From Pseudomonadota bacterium (GTDB lineage: Bacteria; Myxococcota; Myxococcia; Myxococcales; Myxococcaceae), in contig JAFADT010000660.1 in assembly GCA_023424585.1 (NCBI GenBank), forward strand, positions 1-5,088: 5,088 bases of DNA, in the 5' to 3' direction. The position numbers were made by a program, and so were the translations under genes. The notes beneath the pieces were generated by a model. That model did not search any database and was not told the origin of the DNA. It saw nothing but the letters and a program-made list of their open reading frames with translations. Numbering within the stretch: the stretch's first letter is position 1; each line of letters starts with the position of its first letter. Positions 1 to 5,088 of the stretch are shown piece after piece.

Positions 1-3
1 GGG

Positions 4-2070
4 TTGTTTCGTATGGGTTTCACCAGGCTTGGGCGTCGTGTGTGTGTTTGGCTGACGTTGCTGGGCGCGGGCACGGGCTTCGCGCAGACGGCGCCGGAGC
101 CCACCCTGGACCCTGGTCCGCCGGAGACGCCCTCCGCCGAGGAGCAGCGCGACCTCCAACTGGAGGATGAGCCGGAGGTGCACAGCCAGGTGGCGTCGTT
201 CGCCATCACCCGGCTGCACGACTCGCCGGCCGTGGTGACGGCCATCACCGCGGACGAGATCAAGGCCTCCGGCGCGCGCGACCTGATGGACGTGCTGTTG
301 CAGGTGCCCGGCTTCTTCTTCGGCGTGGACGTGTCCGGCACGGTGGGGCCGGGCTTCCGGGGGCTGTGGGGCCAGGAAGGCAAGGTGCTGCTCATCATCG
401 ACGGCAAGGAGATGAACGAGCAGCTCTACTCCACGATGCAGCTGGGCCACGAGTTCCCGGTGGAGCTCATCGAGCGCATCGAGGTCGTGCGCGGCCCGGG
501 CTCCGTCATCTACGGCGGCAACGCGGAGCTGGCCGTCATCAACGTCATCACCCGGGGCATCCAGGGCAGCACGGACGCGCTGGTGGTGGGCACCTACGGG
601 CAGCTGGAGCACGGCCTCGGGCGGCGCAGCCTCACGCTGTCCGGCCGCAAGGTGTTCGAGGGCGTGCCGGGCCTGAGCGCCTTCGCGTCCGCGTCGCTGG
701 GGCAGGGGCAGCGCAGCGACGCCGTGTTCGACGACTTCTATGGTGGCTCCGCGAGCATGAATGGCGCGTCGCGGCTGGACCCCACGGTGGTGCAGGCCGG
801 CGTGGGCTACCGCGACCTCCAGCTGAGCCTCCTGTACCAGCGCCAGGACACCACGTCCGTCGTGTCCGTGGACGAGGTGCTGCCCACCCCGGCGAGCACC
901 GACTTCGAGTCGTTCCACGCCGAGCTGAGCGACCGCTTCCGGCCCACGGACCGGATTGAGATCATCCCCCGGCTGAACCTCACGCTGGGCGAGTCCTACC
1001 GGGACTCGGACGAGGCGTCGCCCTTCTTCTACGACAAGCGCTACCGGCGCATCCGGGGCCGGGCGCTGGCGCGCTGGGCGGCGTTCGACTTCCTCCAGCT
1101 CACGGGGGGCGTGGACCTGGCGTTCGACCAGGGCCAGCTGCGGGGCCCGGCGGGCATCGGCCAGCAGGAGGCCTTCGACGGCGACGAGGACGTCGTCTCC
1201 TACCGCAACGTCGCGGGCTTCGTGGAGGTGTACTCGGACAACCCCATCGCCACGGTGGTGGCGGGCGCGCGCTTCGAGGACCACAGCGCCTTCGGCAGCT
1301 CGTTCGTGCCGCGCCTGGTGCTGCTCAAGTCCTTCGGGCCGGTGAGCGGCAAGGCCCTCTACAGCCGCGCGTTCCGCGCGCCGGGCATCGAGAACATCTC
1401 CCTGGGCGAGGACGTCCGGCCGGAGCGCACCACGGTGTACGAGCTGGAGGCCACGCTGCGCCTGGGCGAGGGCCAGAGCCTGAGCGCCAACGCCTTCGAC
1501 GTGGGCGTGACGGACCCCATCATCTACTCCTACGACGCGGACACGGCGAGCGAGGCGTACCGCAACCTGGGCCGCCTGGGCAGCCGGGGCATCGAGCTGG
1601 ACTACCGGCTGCGCGGGACGTGGGGCCGCGCGGAGGCGGGCTACTCGTTCTACCGGCCGGGCGGCCGCAACGACGTGGAGGACTACCTGGTGCCCGGGCA
1701 CCCGAAGGCCTTCACCGGCCTGCCCACGCACAAGGTGACGCTGACGGGCACGGCGAAGGTGTTGCCGTGGCTGTCCGTCAGCCCCACGGCCGTGCTGGTG
1801 GGCCAGCGCTTCGCCGTGGGGGCGCCGGACGAGGAGGGCGTGTCGGAGGTCCAGACGCTCCAGCCCCGGCTCCTGCTCAACCTCTTCGTGCGCGCGGAGA
1901 ACGTGGGGACCAAGGGCCTGGAGCTGGGCGCGGGCGTCTACAACCTCCTGGGCAGCGACTTCCGGGTGGCCCAGCCCTACAACGGCGGCCACGCGCCCCT
2001 GCCCGTGTTCAGCCGCGAGTTCCTGGTGAAGCTGACCTACCTCTTCGAGCCGTCCTACGACGACGAGTAG
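4..2070 (+). CDS. TonB-dependent outer-membrane receptor, substrate unknown
   Basis: Predicted outer-membrane active transporter: family members bind a scarce ligand (ferric siderophore, cobalamin or similar) and import it with energy from TonB-ExbBD. Seen in the sequence: a signal peptide at residues 1-27 (basic start with several Arg, hydrophobic core VCVWLTLL, likely cleavage after GFA), then an acidic, Pro-rich stretch (28-62). The plug domain covers about 73-185, with SPAVVTAITADEI, FRG (118-120), IIDG (131-134), IERIEVVRGPGS (156-167) and NAELAVINVITR (173-184). The barrel covers about 190-681, with YSRAFRAP (453-460), RPE (472-474), RGIELDY (528-534) and the closing strand REFLVKLTYLF (671-681). 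Length 688 is normal for the family; no frameshift or gap is visible. No clear TonB box is seen, and seven residues (EPSYDDE) follow the last strand. The start is uncertain: TTG at 4 is the outermost, while ATG at 13 keeps the signal peptide and has GGG at 1-3 at suitable spacing. The plug resembles the CirA/BtuB-like group, but the ligand cannot be read from sequence. Confidence 0.93.
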   Translation: MFRMGFTRLGRRVCVWLTLLGAGTGFAQTAPEPTLDPGPPETPSAEEQRDLQLEDEPEVHSQVASFAITRLHDSPAVVTAITADEIKASGARDLMDVLLQVPGFFFGVDVSGTVGPGFRGLWGQEGKVLLIIDGKEMNEQLYSTMQLGHEFPVELIERIEVVRGPGSVIYGGNAELAVINVITRGIQGSTDALVVGTYGQLEHGLGRRSLTLSGRKVFEGVPGLSAFASASLGQGQRSDAVFDDFYGGSASMNGASRLDPTVVQAGVGYRDLQLSLLYQRQDTTSVVSVDEVLPTPASTDFESFHAELSDRFRPTDRIEIIPRLNLTLGESYRDSDEASPFFYDKRYRRIRGRALARWAAFDFLQLTGGVDLAFDQGQLRGPAGIGQQEAFDGDEDVVSYRNVAGFVEVYSDNPIATVVAGARFEDHSAFGSSFVPRLVLLKSFGPVSGKALYSRAFRAPGIENISLGEDVRPERTTVYELEATLRLGEGQSLSANAFDVGVTDPIIYSYDADTASEAYRNLGRLGSRGIELDYRLRGTWGRAEAGYSFYRPGGRNDVEDYLVPGHPKAFTGLPTHKVTLTGTAKVLPWLSVSPTAVLVGQRFAVGAPDEEGVSEVQTLQPRLLLNLFVRAENVGTKGLELGAGVYNLLGSDFRVAQPYNGGHAPLPVFSREFLVKLTYLFEPSYDDE

Positions 2071-2074
2071 CCTG

Positions 2075-2092
2075 GGCGTCAGCCAGGACGCC
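2075..2092 (+). other. Small GC-rich hairpin after the receptor gene; weak terminator candidate
   Basis: GGCGTC (2075-2080) pairs perfectly with GACGCC (2087-2092) around the six-base loop AGCCAG, with a possible extra G-T pair outside. An alternative stem, CCTGG (2071-2075) with CCAGG (2083-2087), overlaps it, so only one can form. The hairpin starts five bases after the receptor stop codon, where a terminator would sit, but no run of T follows it. It is therefore not a standard intrinsic terminator; it may be a weak 3' end stabiliser, or chance in GC-rich DNA. Confidence 0.25.
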
Positions 2093-2123
2093 TCCGACGT
2101 TGCGCGAGGGCGTGGCGGGGCGT

Positions 2124-2130
2124 AGGGAAG
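2124..2130 (+). promoter_or_regulatory. Ribosome binding site of the SNF2 gene
   Basis: AGGGAAG is a purine-rich Shine-Dalgarno-like sequence, with nine bases between its last G and the ATG at 2140. It supports that ATG as the true start of the SNF2 gene. I could not identify a convincing promoter in the 69-base gap, so the gene may be read from the receptor's transcript or from a promoter inside the end of the receptor gene. Confidence 0.6.
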
Positions 2131-2139
2131 CCGCCTGCC

Positions 2140-5085
2140 ATGTCCGAGAACAGCCAGCTCCTCGAAGCCGTCCGGAAAGAAGCCAAGCCGGGCCTCTGGT
2201 CCAAGGGCGTCAGCCTCGCGCGCGATGGGGCGGTGGCGCTCCAGGCACGCACGGCCTCGGAGGTCGAGCTGCGCGTGAAGGTGGCGGGCCGGGCCGTGGC
2301 CTTCACCGTCGTCCTCTACCCGGGCGACGAGGCGTGGGAGTGCGACTGCCCCAGCCCGGTGGACCCGTGCGAGCACGTCGTCGCGGCGGCCATCTCCCTG
2401 GACAAGGCGGAGAAGCAGGACGCGCCGCTGGAGGCGGTCTCGGAGCGCTGGTCGCGCGTGGTGTACCGCTTCACGCGCGTGGAGGGCGGGCTGCAACTGC
2501 ACCGCGTCCTCGCGCACGCGGACGGCACGGAGGAGCCGCTGGAGGACCTCACCGGGCGCCTGGCGAAGCCCCAGGGCGGCGCCACGTTGCAGGTGGAGCA
2601 GGTGGACCTGGTGATGGAGCGCCTGCTGGAGCGGCGCACCCGGGGGCCGCTCCTGGCGGAGAAGCTGGACGCGCTGCTGCGCGCCCTGGAGCCCGCGCGC
2701 AACGTGCTACTGGACGGCCGGCCGGTGGCGGTGTCCAGCGAGGTGCTGCCGCCGCGCGCGAAGGTGGAGGACCGGGGCCAGCAGTGGGTCATCACCATCA
2801 CGCGCGACCCGCGCATCGTGGAGGTGGTGAGCCCCGGCGTGGGCCTCACGGCCGAGTCCCTGGTGCGCCTGGGCGAGACGGCGATGACGGGCGCGTGGCT
2901 CCAGCACCTGCCGCTCGTGCGCACGTACTCGCCGGAGCAACTGGGGGAGCTGTCCGCGAAGATCCTGCCCGAGCTGGGGCGGCGCATGCCGGTGGACATG
3001 AAGAGCCGCCGGTTGCCGGCGCTGGACCGAGAGCTGAAGCCGCGCATCCTCCTGGAGCTGAACCAGCTCACGCAGGGCCTGTCGGTGCTGCCCACGCTGG
3101 TGTACGGCGCGCCGCCGACGGTGCGCATCGACAACGGGCGCATGGTGTACCTGCGCGGCGCGGTGCCGCTGCGCGACGAGGCCGCGGAGCAGCGGCTGCT
3201 CCACCAACTGCGCGATGAGCTGAACCTGGTGCCCGGCCGCCGGCTCACGGTGCAGGGCCCGGAGATGACGCGCTTCGCGGACAAGCTGCGGAGGTTCCGG
3301 GGAGACCTGGGCGGCGACGCGGCGGGCATCGTCAGCCCGGACATGCGCCTCAAGCCGTCCCTGCGCGTGGAGGGCGGGACGACGGGCGCGGGCGTGCCGG
3401 ACGTGCGCTTCACGCTGGAGTTCGAGGTGGAGGGCGGCAAGGGCGGCGCGCGCACGGTGGACGCGGCGGCGGTGGTGCGGGCGTGGACGGAGGGGCTGGG
3501 GCTGGTGCCGCTGGACGGCGGCGGCTGGGCGCCGCTGCCGCGCGCGTGGCTGGACAAGAACGGGCAGCGCGTGGCGGACCTGCTGGCCGCGCGCCAGGAG
3601 GACGGGCGCGTCGCGAACCACGCGCTGCCGGAGCTGACGCAGCTGTGCGAGTCGCTGGAGCAGCCGCCGCCTCCGGGCCTGGACAGGCTGGCCCCGCTGG
3701 TGGAGGGCTTCGAGAAGCTGCCGCCGCCGGTGCTGCCCGCGGAGCTCAACGCCACGCTGCGCGCGTATCAGCAGCAGGGGGTGAGCTGGCTGTCGTTCCT
3801 GAAGGGCGCGGGGCTGGGCGGCATCCTCGCGGACGACATGGGCCTGGGAAAGACGCTCCAGACCCTCTGCATCCTGGGCCCGAAGTCGCTGGTGGTGTGC
3901 CCCACGAGCGTGCTGCCCAACTGGGTGGCGGAGCTCCAGCGCTTCCGGCCGTCGCTGAAGGTCTGCGTGTACCACGGCCCTGGCCGCAAGCTGGACCCCG
4001 CGGCGGACATCACGCTCACCACGTACGCGCTGCTGCGCCTGGACGCGCCGGTGCTGGGCGCGCCCACGTGGGAGGCGGTGGTGCTGGACGAGGCGCAGGC
4101 CATCAAGAACCCGGAGAGCCAGGTGTCGCGCGCGGCGTTCGGGCTCAAGGCGAACCTGCGGCTGGCGCTCAGCGGCACGCCGCTGGAGAACCGCCTGGAC
4201 GAGCTCTGGAGCCTGATGCACTTCACGAACCCGGGCCTGCTGGGGGGCCGCCGCCAGTTCGAGGAGAAGACGGCGCAGCCCATCGCGGACGGCAAGCCCG
4301 GCGCGGCCGAAGCGCTGCGCCGCCGGATCCGGCCGTTCATCCTGCGCCGCCTCAAGCGGGACGTGGCGCCGGAGCTGCCGCCGCGCACCGACTCCGTGAT
4401 GCACGTGCAACTGGATGAGCGCGAGCGCTCCGTCTACGACGCGGTGATGGCCGCGACGCGCGCGGAGGTGGTGGCGCTGCTCAACGAAGGCGGCAGCGTG
4501 CTCAAGGCGCTGGAGGCGCTCTTGCGGCTGCGGCAGGCGGCCTGCCACTCCGCGCTGGTTCCGGGGCAGCAGGCGAAGACGTCCTCCAAGGTGCAGACGC
4601 TGGTGGACGCGCTGGAGACGGCGGTGTCGGAGGGCCACAAGGCGCTGGTGTTCTCGCAGTGGACGTCGCTGTTGGACCTCATCGAGCCGGGGCTCAAGGA
4701 CGCGGGCATCGGCTTCGAGCGGCTGGACGGCGCGACGGCGAACCGAGGCGAGGTGACCGCCCGCTTCCAGGGCGAGGACGGCGCGCCGGTGCTGCTGATG
4801 TCGCTGAAGGCCGGCGGCACGGGCCTGAACCTCACGGCGGCGGACCACGTGTTCCTGATGGACCCGTGGTGGAACCCGGCGGTGGAGGCGCAGGCGGCGG
4901 ACCGCGCGCACCGCATCGGGCAGGAGCGGCCGGTGATGGTCTACCGGCTGGTGTCCCAGGGCACGGTGGAGGAGAAGATCCTGGGCCTCCAGGAGAAGAA
5001 GCGCGCCCTCTTCGAGGCCGCGCTCAGCGAGGCCGGGGGCGCCGCCGCCATCACCCGCGAGGACCTGCTCCAGCTCTTCGCGTGA
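2140..5085 (+). CDS. SWIM zinc-finger SNF2-family DNA-dependent ATPase (helicase-like)
   Basis: Predicted cytoplasmic ATP-driven translocase on double-stranded DNA; family members remodel or strip protein-DNA complexes rather than unwind DNA. The N-terminus holds a SWIM zinc finger, C68-x-C70-x6-C77-x-H79, expected to bind DNA or protein. Residues 90-530 are a long middle region with no motif I can name for most of its length; about 440-530 (with [18 protein letters not shown]) resembles the SNF2-associated domain of bacterial SWIM/SNF2 proteins. The motor follows: [12 protein letters not shown] (540-551), Walker A DDMGLGKT (565-572, Lys571), [11 protein letters not shown] (585-595), DEAQ box (650-653), [14 protein letters not shown] (677-690), [12 protein letters not shown] (731-742), LVFSQW (836-841), [11 protein letters not shown] (888-898), DPWWNP (908-913) and [11 protein letters not shown] (918-928). 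All catalytic motifs are intact, and the C-terminal [10 protein letters not shown] is typical of the group. The DEAQ box and SWIM finger point to the bacterial/archaeal SSO1653-like type and away from RapA. The start is ATG with a good ribosome binding site. It lies 69 bases after the receptor gene on the same strand; a functional link is not evident. The biological role is unknown. Confidence 0.95.
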   Translation: MSENSQLLEAVRKEAKPGLWSKGVSLARDGAVALQARTASEVELRVKVAGRAVAFTVVLYPGDEAWECDCPSPVDPCEHVVAAAISLDKAEKQDAPLEAVSERWSRVVYRFTRVEGGLQLHRVLAHADGTEEPLEDLTGRLAKPQGGATLQVEQVDLVMERLLERRTRGPLLAEKLDALLRALEPARNVLLDGRPVAVSSEVLPPRAKVEDRGQQWVITITRDPRIVEVVSPGVGLTAESLVRLGETAMTGAWLQHLPLVRTYSPEQLGELSAKILPELGRRMPVDMKSRRLPALDRELKPRILLELNQLTQGLSVLPTLVYGAPPTVRIDNGRMVYLRGAVPLRDEAAEQRLLHQLRDELNLVPGRRLTVQGPEMTRFADKLRRFRGDLGGDAAGIVSPDMRLKPSLRVEGGTTGAGVPDVRFTLEFEVEGGKGGARTVDAAAVVRAWTEGLGLVPLDGGGWAPLPRAWLDKNGQRVADLLAARQEDGRVANHALPELTQLCESLEQPPPPGLDRLAPLVEGFEKLPPPVLPAELNATLRAYQQQGVSWLSFLKGAGLGGILADDMGLGKTLQTLCILGPKSLVVCPTSVLPNWVAELQRFRPSLKVCVYHGPGRKLDPAADITLTTYALLRLDAPVLGAPTWEAVVLDEAQAIKNPESQVSRAAFGLKANLRLALSGTPLENRLDELWSLMHFTNPGLLGGRRQFEEKTAQPIADGKPGAAEALRRRIRPFILRRLKRDVAPELPPRTDSVMHVQLDERERSVYDAVMAATRAEVVALLNEGGSVLKALEALLRLRQAACHSALVPGQQAKTSSKVQTLVDALETAVSEGHKALVFSQWTSLLDLIEPGLKDAGIGFERLDGATANRGEVTARFQGEDGAPVLLMSLKAGGTGLNLTAADHVFLMDPWWNPAVEAQAADRAHRIGQERPVMVYRLVSQGTVEEKILGLQEKKRALFEAALSEAGGAAAITREDLLQLFA

Positions 5086-5088
5086 GCC

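Noticed and set aside
2100..2126. Possible promoter in the gap (TTGCGC as -35, CGTAGG as -10).
   Set aside because: The -10 match is poor and the spacing of about 15 bases is short; in DNA of this composition it is not distinguishable from chance.
1620..3218. Open + strand frame of 532 residues spanning the end of the receptor, the gap and the start of the SNF2 gene.
   Set aside because: It is Gly/Ala/Arg/Pro-rich with no domain and overlaps two well-supported genes in another frame; a composition shadow.
2316..3755. Open - strand frame of 479 residues, rich in Ser and Arg.
   Set aside because: Low-complexity Ser/Arg/Thr composition typical of an antisense frame of a GC-rich gene; no domain or ribosome binding site recognised.
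2707..4911. Long open frame (734 residues) on the - strand, opposite the SNF2 gene.
   Set aside because: Its product is dominated by Arg, Ala, His, Gln and Leu, with no recognisable domain. It lies opposite a gene with intact catalytic motifs, and long antisense frames without stops are expected in DNA this rich in G and C.
2140..5085. SNF2 protein as RapA (RNA polymerase recycling factor) or as the SNF2 component of a DISARM-type defence system.
   Set aside because: RapA lacks a SWIM finger and carries a DEAH-type box, while this protein has SWIM and DEAQ. No methylase, nuclease or other defence partner is present in the window.

Overview
The window is very GC-rich (roughly 70% by eye, not counted), with strong G/C preference at third codon positions in both genes. 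Together with protein style (a TonB-dependent receptor with a Pro/Glu-rich mature N-terminus, and a large SWIM/SNF2 ATPase), this fits a high-GC Gram-negative bacterium. A myxobacterium of the Myxococcus/Corallococcus type is my best guess, but this is inference from composition and gene type, not from a diagnostic marker. The TonB-dependent receptor itself shows that the host has an outer membrane.

Layout: two complete genes on the + strand fill almost everything. Positions 4-2070 encode a 688-residue TonB-dependent outer-membrane receptor with a signal peptide, a plug domain and a complete beta-barrel. A 69-base gap (2071-2139) holds a small GC-rich hairpin without a T-tract and a good ribosome binding site for the next gene. 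Positions 2140-5085 encode a 981-residue SNF2-family DNA-dependent ATPase with an N-terminal SWIM zinc finger, a long middle region, and a full two-lobed SNF2 motor at the C-terminus. Only three bases follow its stop codon.

The two genes run in the same direction with a short gap and could share a transcript. Their known family roles (uptake of a scarce nutrient across the outer membrane, and ATP-driven remodelling of protein-DNA complexes) give no evident reason for them to work together. I see no RNA gene, mobile element, CRISPR array, inverted-repeat pair or defence-system partner. The many other open frames in both strands are composition-driven shadows of these two genes. I regard the window as mostly ordinary. 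The parts least explained by known families are the middle third of the SNF2 protein and the unusual ends of the receptor.
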